Source: CAZFNU01 sp964520445 (GTDB lineage Bacteria > Patescibacteriota > Minisyncoccia > UBA6257 > JAKLIH01). From it: a stretch of DNA of 22,748 nt. The stretch covers positions 1-22,748 of the forward strand of contig CAZFNU010000004.1 in the NCBI GenBank assembly GCA_964520445.1. The letters run 5' to 3'. Under the pieces are notes generated by a model. It was not told the DNA's origin and did no database searches. It saw only the letters and a program-made list of their open reading frames with translations. This document shows, piece by piece, positions 10,581 to 18,166 of the stretch. Every line of letters begins with the position of its first letter. Within the stretch, counting starts at the first letter, position 1. The position numbers and the translations under genes were made by a program.

Positions 10581-10916
10581 TTATTTAAATGTTTTAAATA
10601 TTCATATTGGGACCAAGCATCAAGCTAAATAACTAGCTATAAAAATAACTAAAACAAATGTATAAGTTATACTAGCTAATACCACTCTAAATAATCTTAA
10701 CCCTACTCCCATGATATACCCAGTTCAAGTATAGTCCTGATACAAAGGTTGAAAAAAATGTTGTAAGGTAATCTTCAAAGCTCATTTTCTATCTAATTTT
10801 TTAATTGTTCTTACTAAAGTATCATATATGGTATAAAAACTATCAATGTACCAATGTTTTAATACAGATATAATTACTCTAACTATCTTTTTAAAAAAAT
10901 ATATTAAAAACTTCAT
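10581..10916 (-). CDS. Small membrane protein, 111 residues, partner of the Clp-like ATPase
   Basis: Four in-frame TGA codons are read as Trp here, including two near the C-terminus (AWC, PIWIF). The N-terminal half is basic and aromatic. A phrase around FFQPLYQDYTWTG is followed by two hydrophobic stretches separated by a short polar turn, ending in a probable membrane segment (about residues 82-106). I recognise the general pattern of a small uncharacterised membrane protein seen near AAA+ ATPases in Patescibacteria, but have no function for it. It starts inside the end of the EndoQ-like gene (13-nt overlap) and ends 5 nt before the ATPase, so all three are probably translated from one message. 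Confidence 0.78.
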
Positions 10917-12151
10917 AATGTAGTATTAGTAGGTTGTTTAATTTCCTTAATTTTAATAATACCATATTCCCCATCATACCCTGGTATTTTTTCTACTTCC
11001 CCTTTCCTGACATTTTCAATATATTGTCCAATCTCACCAAATCCATCTGCCTCCATCTGTCCTAAAGAAGTATCTAATAATATAGTAAATTCAGTACCAT
11101 ATTTATTGATCATCAAATCATATAATTCATTTACCTTTTTAGAAGCTGATTTTACCTTATAAAAACTAGCTATTATCTCTTTTAAAGGCATCAATGATTT
11201 AAAAGGAATGACCCCAAATTTCTTTGCTTCCTCTTCAGTTCTATCTGCTAACTTTTCTACCCTATTTAAAACTCCTACTGTTAATTTCTTATTACATACC
11301 GGACATATATTTCCTAATTTATTTGATTCCACTGGAGATAAATTAACTTTACATACCCTATGCCCATCATAATGGTATCTCCCCTCTTCTGGGTAAAATT
11401 CTACTGTATATAAAAATTTCTTTGGATCTTTACTAGTTAATGCATCTGATATATCATCATATGATAAATTAATATCAAATACATTAGCTTCTCTTCCTAA
11501 TTTTTCTCCTGAATGACTATCAGAATTAGAAATTAATGTAATTTTATCTAATTGTGATAATCTTCAATTCATCAGAGAATCCGAAGAGATGCCCGTCTCA
11601 CATACTTTAATATATGGACTCAATTCTTCAAAACATTCTTCAATCGTATCAAACCCTGACATAGAACCAAATAAAGAAAATCAGGGAGTTCAAATATGGG
11701 CAGGAATAAATAAAGATCTTTTATCTACTTCCAAACTTAACTCTAATAAATCTTTTGCATCCATTCCAATAATAGGTCTACCATCAGATTTCAAATTCCC
11801 CTTAAAAGATAACCTTCGATTAAATTCTTCTGCACTCTTCAAACTAGGCATTAAGATTATACTATGTATCCTCCTACATCTTCCATTCTTAGTATATATA
11901 TTACTGATCTCACAACTTAAAATAAATCTTACTTTATGATTACTATTTTTTATTTTATATAATCCTGGTTCTGCTTCTTCTAATTTATCTTTTAATTCCA
12001 AGAATCATAGAGGATGAGTAAAATCCCCAGTACCAACTACATTAATACCTTTCTTATCAGCGCTTATAGCAATATGTTCTAAATCCATCTCTGGACTAGT
12101 TGCTCTGGCATATTTTGTATGTATATGGAAATCTGCAATGACTCGCATCAT
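10904..12151 (-). CDS. Endonuclease Q-like PHP-domain protein
   Basis: This 415-residue protein is read through five in-frame TGA codons. It starts with a PHP metal-binding motif (ADFHIH, about residues 6-11) and continues with GTGDFTHPLW, a GRPIIGMDAKDLLE region, PAHIWTPWFSLFG, ISNSDSHS and LGREANVFD. All are hallmarks of the EndoQ/TIGR00375 family, which in archaea and Bacillus cleaves DNA 5' of deaminated bases and abasic sites. The C-terminal region carries CPVC and a following basic segment, probably part of a zinc site. Both Trp in IWTPWF are encoded by TGA (11690-11692 and 11681-11683). The start could be either of two adjacent ATGs (12151 or 12148). With TGA as sense, the stop is TAA at 10904. 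Confidence 0.85.
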
Positions 12152-12177
12152 CAAAGCTTAATTATTTATATGTTAAT

Positions 12178-12183
12178 ATTATA
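12178..12183 (-). promoter_or_regulatory. Extended -10 promoter for the EndoQ-Clp operon
   Basis: TATAAT is preceded by TG at the extended -10 position (TGATATAAT), 26 nt before the EndoQ start. No good -35 lies at 17-18 nt, which fits an extended -10 promoter. It sits just downstream of the tRNA gene. Confidence 0.6.
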
Positions 12184-12223
12184 TCATATTCTTAACATTT
12201 TTGCTACTTAATCATAAATCTAG

Positions 12224-12294
12224 TCGGGGTGCCCAGAATCGAACTGGGACCGCATACTCCCGAAGCATGCATACTACCACTATACGACACCCCG
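12224..12294 (-). tRNA. tRNA-Pro (anticodon CGG)
   Basis: A full cloverleaf can be drawn: a 7-bp acceptor stem CGGGGTG/CACCCCG, a 4-bp D stem with GG in the loop, a 5-bp anticodon stem CATGC/GTATG around loop TTCGGGA (anticodon CGG, reading CCG), a 4-nt variable loop, and a 5-bp T stem CCCAG/CTGGG with loop TTCGATT. The discriminator base is A. The acceptor stem is typical of bacterial tRNA-Pro. The 3' CCA is not encoded (CTA follows the discriminator), so it must be added by the CCA enzyme, whose gene ends 5 nt upstream. Confidence 0.93.
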
Positions 12295-12299
12295 AGATG

Positions 12300-13852
12300 C
12301 TATACGTAATACTTTTTTTTAATTTCTTCTTCATTCTCATCTAATACTGATATATATTTCTCTTTAGCTTTTAAAGATAGTTCTTTTAATTCTTGAATAT
12401 CTTTTTTATCTAATTCTTTAACTTGTTTTAATAAATATTCTTTGGTATTTCTATCTGTATCATCTAAAACCTCTTCTAAAAGAATGCTTAAAACAAAACC
12501 AAGTTTTGGTCCTGGTTCCATACCCATTTCAATTAAATCACTACCATTAATTTTTAACATCTTTAAACTAGGATTTTCTCCATCTAATTCTTTTAAAACT
12601 TTTTCAATTCGAAAAAGAAAATGTCTTAATTTAAAAGGTAAAGCCTTAGGACATCCAGATCCAATTCTATCTGCCTCTCTAACTTTAGCTAAATCTTCGA
12701 TATTTTCTCTTCTTACCTTAACTAGTAACCTTCTTAATGACGCATCCGTACTAGTTTCTGGTTCATAAAAAAACATATGATATCTTACTAGTAAAACTAC
12801 TTTATCTAAGATATAGTTAGGAAAATGTAATCTTTCTAATATATGTTTTGTAATCTTAGCACTCAACATTTCATGATTTAAAAAAGTAGCTTCAATCCCT
12901 TCTCCTTGTTTTGTCCCAGGTTTCCCAATATCATGTAATAATGAGGCTAATCTAACTTCCAAGCTATAATCCTCTTTAGCTGAATAATCCAAAGATCTTC
13001 ATAAATGCTCTCAAACTGTATAAATATGATGTCTATTCTGAGTTACGTCAATGGTATCTTTTAATTCAGGAATTATGTAATCCAATAATCCTAAATTCAA
13101 TAATAATCGAATCCCGTCTGAAGCATTGGGGGTCATAATAATTTTAATTAATTCATCTCTAATTCTTTCCCCTGATACAAAAGCTAAATTCTTAGATTGT
13201 TTTCTCAAAGATTCTAATGTATTTTGTTCAATTAAAAAAGACAATTGTGTAGCAAAACGTACAGCTCGCATCAAACGTAAAGCATCTTCTTCAAATCTCT
13301 TATCTGGATCCCCTACTGCTTTAATAAGACCATTTTTTAAATCTTCTTCTCCATTAAAAAAATCAATTAATTTAAAAGATACTTCTATTTCTTTATCTAA
13401 ATCTGTATCTTTTAATTTAATATCCAAAACTTCCAAATCTAAAGCTAAGGTATTGATGGTAAAATCACGTCTTGATAAATCTTCTTTTAAGGTCTTAGCG
13501 AATTTTATTTCATCTGGATGTCTTTTATCTGTATATTTCCCTTCTAACCTATAAGTGGTAGTTTCTACCATCTTTAGATTCTTCTCCTTAGCACTAGTTA
13601 TAATCCCCACTGTCCCAAACTGATTTTCATAAATAGCTTCATGCCATCATACATTTTCTTTATCGGAAAATACCTTCTGAATTTCTTCAGGCTTAGCATT
13701 AGTAGTAATATCTCAATCGCTAGGATTTTTCTTTAACAAAATATCCCTAGCACATCCCCCTACGATATACCCTTCATATCCTGTATTTCTCAACTCTTGT
13801 ATNNNNNNNNNNGTATAATTTTGATAACAATAGTTGGAATTTTTGTATCCAT
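12300..13852 (-). CDS. cca: CCA-adding tRNA nucleotidyltransferase with HD domain
   Basis: The N-terminus has the nucleotidyltransferase motif GGCARD and the catalytic DWD (Asp 41 and 43, with Trp from TGA at 13713-13715), then ITTNAKPEEI and the ENQFGTVGI strand. The RRDFTINTLA and FEEDALRLMRAVRFATQL motifs of the class II poly(A) polymerase/CCA family follow. The C-terminal half has an HD phosphohydrolase domain (NRHHIYTVWEH, LLHDIGKP, NHEMLSAKI). A 10-N gap at 13803-13812 breaks the frame as written. Removing the Ns and one copy of the 4-nt repeat flanking them restores a 512-residue frame. The enzyme completes 3' CCA ends, and the gene directly downstream is a tRNA lacking encoded CCA. 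Four TGA are read as Trp. Confidence 0.92.
13803..13812. other. 10-N assembly gap inside cca
   Basis: Ten Ns are flanked on both sides by gtat (13799-13802 and 13813-13816). Collapsing gap and repeat into one gtat gives an uninterrupted reading frame (…IKIIQELRNTGY…) at the usual N-terminal length. The gap is therefore best explained as two contig ends with a short unmerged overlap, with no missing DNA. Confidence 0.85.
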
Positions 13853-13857
13853 ATATA

Positions 13858-14244
13858 TTACTTAGAACTTTCTTCTTTATCACTTTGTTCACTCTTCAAA
13901 AACCTTTCATAGCTATCTAAAAGTTGTTTTTCTTCTTCTGGCTTTAAAGGTTGACTAAAATTTTCTTCCGAGATAACATCATTCTCTAAATCAGTATCTG
14001 TAGTTTCTGGTTGAAAATCCAATTCACTCTCTGGGTCTTCTCCTCCTTCTCCCTCTTCCTCATCTTCACTCCCTTTACTAGTAATCACTGAAACAACAGG
14101 CTTTTTATCATCTGTTTCCCCTTCTTCTTCATTTTCTTCTGTTTTTTCTTCCTCATTTTCCTCATCCTCTTCTTCCTCTTCTTCGTCGTTTTTTATCTCG
14201 TCCTCTTCCTCATCTTGTAATTTCTTTTTAATTTCGTCTGACAT
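13858..14244 (-). CDS. Highly acidic, probably disordered protein (128 residues)
   Basis: Glu and Asp dominate the sequence, with runs such as EEEEEEDEENEEE in the first third. A short Val-rich stretch (PVVSVITSKG) lies in the middle, and a more ordinary C-terminal helix contains LLDSYERFLKS. No Cys, Trp, signal peptide or membrane segment is present. I recognise no family. It lies 28 nt after ruvC and 5 nt before cca, so it belongs to the same transcription unit. Low-complexity acidic proteins can act as chaperone-like or nucleic-acid-mimicking partners, but nothing in the sequence decides this. Confidence 0.72.
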   Translation of the reverse strand: MSDEIKKKLQDEEEDEIKNDEEEEEEDEENEEEKTEENEEEGETDDKKPVVSVITSKGSEDEEEGEGGEDPESELDFQPETTDTDLENDVISEENFSQPLKPEEEKQLLDSYERFLKSEQSDKEESSK

Positions 14245-14272
14245 AATTTATATTTAATATTTAATTAATTTT

Positions 14273-14749
14273 TTAAGACTTTTTTGCTCTTTTAGCTATG
14301 CCTGCCAAACAAATAGCTAGGGCATCAGCTGCATCATCTGGTTTGGGTATTGATTCCAAATTAAGATACATTGTTACGAATTTTTGTATTTGTGGTTTTT
14401 CCGACCTACCATATCCTAATAAATATTGTTTTACTTCCAAAGGTGTTAATTCTATAATATTTAATTTCTTTTTGTGTGCTGCCAACAATATCACTCCCCT
14501 TGCTTCACTCACCGTCATAACTGTTTTAGCATTCTTAAAAAAGAAAAGTTTTTCTACGGAAAATAAGTCTGGTTTATACTTATCAATTATTTTTTTTAAG
14601 TTATTGAATATAATATTCAATCTTTGATATTGTGTTTTATCTGCAATATCTCAACATCCATATTCTAAAGCAGTTACCTTGGTTCTTGTTTTTTTAACTA
14701 TCCCAAAACCAATTCTTGAAGTTCCTGGGTCAATTCCTAATATGATCAT
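14273..14749 (-). CDS. ruvC: Holliday junction resolvase RuvC
   Basis: This 158-residue protein is of normal RuvC length. It begins MIILGIDPGTSRIGFGIV, which supplies the first catalytic Asp (residue 7). VEKLFFFKN supplies the conserved Glu and DDAADALAIC the C-terminal catalytic Asp pair. LGYGRSEKPQIQKFV corresponds to the DNA-binding helix region. RuvC cuts Holliday junctions resolved with RuvAB during recombination; ruvA and ruvB are not in this window. One in-frame TGA lies in YGCWDIAD, a variable position that does not by itself discriminate Trp from Gly. It follows yebC by 11 nt, a common bacterial pairing. Confidence 0.95.
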
Positions 14750-14760
14750 ATATTTTTAAT

Positions 14761-15474
14761 TTAAAAATCAATGTTTGAATATACCTCGACAACATCATCA
14801 TTATCTTCTAATTCTTCAAATAACTTTTCTACTTTTTCTTTCTCGGCTGGATCAGTAATTTTAATCATTTGGCTACTTTCCCAATTCATATAGTAATCTT
14901 CTATACCTACTAACTTCTCTAACTCTACCTTAATCTTATTTAAATCATGGGGTTCTGTTTTGATAACTATTTCCTCTCCTTCATCAATGTCCAACGCTCC
15001 CAATTCAATAGCTTTCAAACTCAATTCATCATTCCAAATATCTTTCTTAACTATGATATTCCCTAATTCTTTAAAAAGATATTTCACTCCTCCTGCTTCT
15101 GCTGGTTTAGCCCCATTTAGTTGTAGTATATGTTTTATATCTGGTAAAGTCCTATTTTTATTATCTGTAGCTGCTTGAACTAATATTCCTGATCCTTGTG
15201 GTCCATATGCTTCAAGCATTACTTCTTCAAAATGTGCTCCTCCTTCTCCAGCTCCACTTCCTCTTTTAATAGCTCTTTCAATATTATCCTTAGGCATAGC
15301 CATGGTCTTGGCTTTATCAATCAATAATCTTAATTTAGCGTTAGAAGCTGGATCTCCCCCATCCCTAGCTGCTAAAGCAATCATACTAGCAAACTTAGAA
15401 AAAACCTTACCTCTTTTGCTATCAGTAGCTGCTTTTTGATGTTTAATTGATGCCCATTTCGAATGTCCTGACAT
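14761..15474 (-). CDS. yebC: YebC/PmpR-family protein
   Basis: This 237-residue protein is the expected length for the family. It opens with MSGHSKWASIKHQK, followed by RGKVFSKFASMIALAARDGGDP, DNIERAIKRGSG and YGPQGSGILV, all YebC/TACO1 hallmarks. Family members are described both as DNA-binding regulators and as ribosome-associated factors that help translate proline-rich stretches. It has its own promoter (15505-15533) and is the first gene of a run with ruvC, the acidic gene, cca and tRNA-Pro. Both Trp are TGG, so it reads intact under either code. Confidence 0.97.
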   Translation of the reverse strand: MSGHSKWASIKHQKAATDSKRGKVFSKFASMIALAARDGGDPASNAKLRLLIDKAKTMAMPKDNIERAIKRGSGAGEGGAHFEEVMLEAYGPQGSGILVQAATDNKNRTLPDIKHILQLNGAKPAEAGGVKYLFKELGNIIVKKDIWNDELSLKAIELGALDIDEGEEIVIKTEPHDLNKIKVELEKLVGIEDYYMNWESSQMIKITDPAEKEKVEKLFEELEDNDDVVEVYSNIDF

Positions 15475-15504
15475 AATATATCAATTTAATAGTTATTAAT
15501 TAGT

Positions 15505-15533
15505 ATTTTACAACATTTTTGATAAAAAAGCAA
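15505..15533 (-). promoter_or_regulatory. Sigma70-like promoter for yebC-ruvC-cca
   Basis: TTGCTT (15528-15533), a 17-nt spacer and TAAAAT (15505-15510), with the -10 about 30 nt before the yebC start. The -35 begins one base past the holA stop codon. Confidence 0.65.
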
Positions 15534-15534
15534 C

Positions 15535-16518
15535 CTATCTCGTAAATTCATTAATAAACAACTCTAATGCTAATAAAGAATCTATTTTCCCCTTCTTTGT
15601 CTGCACATCGTATTGAAATAATTTTTTATAGGCTTTCTGTAATTCTTCTAATGTAAATTTCCTAGCTAATACTCTAGTTTTCTGAATTACAAAAGGATGC
15701 AACCCAAGACTAGCTAAACTAATCCTAGAATTACCTTCTAATGTTTTCATAATTAATAAATTCCTCATCTGAGAAATAATCGAACCGAAAATCATTACTG
15801 GTATAGTTTCTGCTTCAATTTCTTTATATAAAGCTTTTAAAGCTAGTTTTCTATTCTTATCTGCTATAGCATTAGATAATTCAAAATCAATAGGATTATT
15901 TGGTAATCTTGTAAGGTCTAAAAATTCTTTTAAACTAATCTTCTCTCCTACTAAAGATAACTTCTTTAATTCATTTAAAATAGCTCCCGTATCCCCTTCA
16001 AAAGCTACAGTTAAAACATCAGCTACTGACTTATCTATTTTTAACCCAATATTTAAAGCTTCTTCCTCTATTCATTTAGCTAAAACCCTTCCCTTTATTA
16101 AGGGGAATTCTTCAATTTTAAATTTTAACCCTTGTAAAATTTTCTGATTCCCTATTGTTTTACCTTCATATAAAAGAATAACTAGATCCTGAGAGTTTAT
16201 ATCTTTTAGCATCTCTGCTATTTGTTTTAATTCACTTTTATCACTAACCTCCTCTTCTGTATCCTCGTCTTCATCTTCATTTTTCTTCTTGCGTCTTGTC
16301 ATCTTAGTTATTCAATTTTTAATCAAAATTACTCGCGAACTAGAGAATAGTCCTTGAGTTTCTAAAACACTTTTTAATTCCTTCAAATCTACTACATTAT
16401 CAGAATCTAAAATATCAAATTTATATATATCCCAATTATTTAATTTATACTCAGTTAGTAACTCTTGTGTTTTCAGAGATGACCTAAATTGATCATCCCC
16501 ATGTATTAGAATAATCAT
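15535..16518 (-). CDS. holA: DNA polymerase III delta subunit
   Basis: This 327-residue protein is HolA-sized. It begins MIILIHGDDQFRSSLK, a typical HolA N-terminal strand, and continues through LKSVLETQGLFSSSRVILIKN. Two in-frame TGA codons are read as Trp. The second, in LAKWIEEEA, is where HolA proteins usually carry Trp. The C-terminal region (FEGDTGAILNELKKLSL, then helices with QMRNLLIMK and KKGKIDSLLALELF) matches the clamp-loader collar domain. HolA is part of the clamp loader that opens the sliding clamp onto DNA. A charged insertion (about residues 72-95, basic then strongly acidic) is unusual. The ATG overlaps the mutM stop by one base (TAATG), so I prefer it to an upstream in-frame GTG. 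Confidence 0.88.
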
Positions 16519-17372
16519 TATTTTTGACACTTAGGACAATAGTGTGCAGTCCTACCACCCATTTTTATTGTTTTAATATCCCCTTTACAACAAACACATT
16601 TCCCTTTTTTCTTCCCATAAACTTTTAAAAAATTAACAAAATTTCCTGGTCTTCCCTCTGAATCTCTAAAATCAGAAACTGATGTCCCCCTTTCTTTAAT
16701 AGCTAATTTTAAAATTTTCTTTATACTTATATAGATCCTCTCAATTTCATTCTTATTCAGCGTATTAGTTTTTCTTAAAGGACTAATTCCTGAATCAAAT
16801 AAAATCTCATCTGAATAAATGTTCCCTATTCCTGAAACAATCCCTTGATCCATTAATACTTGTTTAATACTCCTTTTTTGATTCTTGATTAACTTTTCAA
16901 ATTCTTTAACTGTAAATTCTTTATCAAATGGATCTATCCCCAATTCTTTTAATTCCCTTAAGTCCTCTATATCTTTTTCCTCCCCTACCAATACTTTAGC
17001 AAATTTACGTAAGTCAGATAAAGCCAGCATATACCCATTACTAAAAGTAATTAAAAAATGAATATAATTATTAACTCTATCCTCACTAACTTTATCTTTC
17101 TTAGCCGGGATCCATTTATCATCTATTAATTTTCATTTTCCTACTAATAAATGTCCACTCATCTTTTGATGTACTAGCATTAAATGATCAGAAGATAAAT
17201 AAATTAAAATATTCTTTCCTTTTCTTTTAACATCTAAAATCTTCTTCCCAATTAATAAATCAGAATTTAAGATGTTTCTTTTATAATCAAATCAAACATC
17301 TTTGATTTTAAAACCCACAATCTTCTTTTTTAAATCATTGACCGTAGTGGTCACTTCTGGTAATTCTGGCAT
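16518..17372 (-). CDS. mutM: Formamidopyrimidine-DNA glycosylase
   Basis: This 284-residue protein has the family-defining start MPELPEV (Pro2 nucleophile and Glu3). HQKMSGHLLVGKWK follows, with Trp80 from TGA at 17133-17135, then SDLRKF and GIVSGIGNIYSDEILF. A C-terminal zinc finger has CVCC and CPKC around the RTAHYC loop. Fpg removes oxidised purines such as 8-oxoguanine and cleaves the abasic site. A second TGA lies in DVWFDYK, where Trp also fits. The gene starts 28 nt beyond the rpsT terminator; a TATGAT sequence in that gap could serve as a -10 but has no good -35. It is translationally linked to holA. Confidence 0.95.
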
Positions 17373-17399
17373 ATACCTATTCTATCATAAAATACAACA

Positions 17400-17427
17400 A
17401 AATTCCAGTCCTTTAAGACTGGAATTT
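17400..17427 (-). terminator. Rho-independent terminator after rpsT
   Basis: An 11-bp perfect inverted repeat (17400-17410 with 17417-17427) around a 6-nt loop is followed on the minus strand by a T-rich tail (TTGTTGTATTTT). It lies 4 bases beyond the rpsT stop and separates rpsT from mutM. Confidence 0.8.
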
Positions 17428-17430
17428 ATG

Positions 17431-17691
17431 TTATTTTTTGCTTGTTTTTTTTGACAATCTAGATTTTAGTCTAGCAGCTTTATTCTTATGTATTACGTTC
17501 TTTTTAGCTGCCTTATCTGCTACTTTATAGAATTTAACTATTAATTCGTTGATTTTATCAGTATTTCCTTCTTTAATAGCTTTTTCTAAATCTTTCTTAA
17601 CATCATGAATTTGTTTTTTATAAACAACATTCCTTGATTGTTTTCTATGCGATTGTCTTAAAGCTTTCTTAGCTGATTTGATTATAGGCAT
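17431..17691 (-). CDS. rpsT: 30S ribosomal protein bS20
   Basis: This 86-residue, very basic protein begins MPIIKSAKKALRQSHRKQSRN and contains KNVIHKNKAARLKSRLSK, the bS20 signature. It binds 16S rRNA early in small-subunit assembly. It is flanked by its own promoter (17725-17753) and terminator (17400-17427), forming a single-gene unit, as is common for rpsT. It has no Trp and no in-frame TGA. The leader before the ATG is A/T-rich with no strong Shine-Dalgarno sequence. Confidence 0.97.
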   Translation of the reverse strand: MPIIKSAKKALRQSHRKQSRNVVYKKQIHDVKKDLEKAIKEGNTDKINELIVKFYKVADKAAKKNVIHKNKAARLKSRLSKKTSKK

Positions 17692-17724
17692 TTCATATTT
17701 TCTTATTCTTTAATTAACAACGAG

Positions 17725-17753
17725 ATATTACCATATTTTAAGAAAAAAGGCAA
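17725..17753 (-). promoter_or_regulatory. Sigma70-like promoter for rpsT
   Basis: TTGCCT (17748-17753), a 17-nt spacer and TAATAT (17725-17730), with the -10 33 nt before the rpsT start. It falls in the 64-nt gap after the RNHCP gene. Confidence 0.65.
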
Positions 17754-17755
17754 AT

Positions 17756-18163
17756 TTACAGTCCATATAATTGAATTTTCACTTTCTCTTTTTCTTCATC
17801 TGTTTTTAATACATGTATATTAGGTATATCTTCTAATTCTTTCCCCTTATCAAATAATTCTAATATTCCTTCTGAATCATCATCCCCGGCAATCCTGTTA
17901 ATAGAAATATGATTACATTTCTCACACTGATGAATAATCATAATTTCTCCTTGTCTTTCTTTCCCATATTTATCAACTCCCTCTTGTTTAAAAGTTAACC
18001 CAATAGGTTTCATCTTCCCCTTACATTCTGATTTCCTATCCCCTGATACTTCTAAGTCTACATGCAAAGAATAAAAACAAAAAGGACAATGATTACGATG
18101 TTGTGTCCCTAAGGCTTCTAACAAAACTTCTTTACCACAATTAACACAGATAAAATTATCCAT
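17756..18163 (-). CDS. RNHCP domain protein (zinc-ribbon-like)
   Basis: This 135-residue protein begins with CVNCGKEV and then HRNHCPFCFYSLHVD, which contains the RNHCP signature that names the family (Pfam RNHCP). A second Cys pair appears in HQCEKCNHISINRIAGDD. The Cys pairs suggest zinc ribbons and a nucleic-acid or ribosome contact, but the family is functionally uncharacterised. It starts 3 nt after the PBP stop, so it is transcribed with the cell-wall and pilin operon. It has no Trp and reads intact under any code. The domain call is firm; the role is unknown. Confidence 0.9.
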   Translation of the reverse strand: MDNFICVNCGKEVLLEALGTQHRNHCPFCFYSLHVDLEVSGDRKSECKGKMKPIGLTFKQEGVDKYGKERQGEIMIIHQCEKCNHISINRIAGDDDSEGILELFDKGKELEDIPNIHVLKTDEEKEKVKIQLYGL

Positions 18164-18166
18164 ATA

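Noticed and set aside
10913..10916. ATGA stop-start overlap between the EndoQ-like gene and the small membrane gene
   Set aside because: It requires TGA as a stop, which no other gene here uses. The EndoQ frame continues to TAA at 10904.
13126..13852. Frameshift or truncation at the N-terminus of cca
   Set aside because: The break coincides with the 10-N gap, and collapsing the flanking gtat repeat restores the frame.
5703..15178. Plus-strand open frames, such as those near 8462, 9440, 11589, 12442, 13126, 14298 and 14960
   Set aside because: They lie antisense to well-supported genes, have low-complexity Ser/Leu/Lys-rich translations and match no family. I treat them as shadows.
16519..16530. 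GTG start for holA 12 nt upstream of the ATG
   Set aside because: The ATG overlaps the mutM stop in a TAATG arrangement and gives the usual HolA N-terminus. The GTG would add four residues with no family support.
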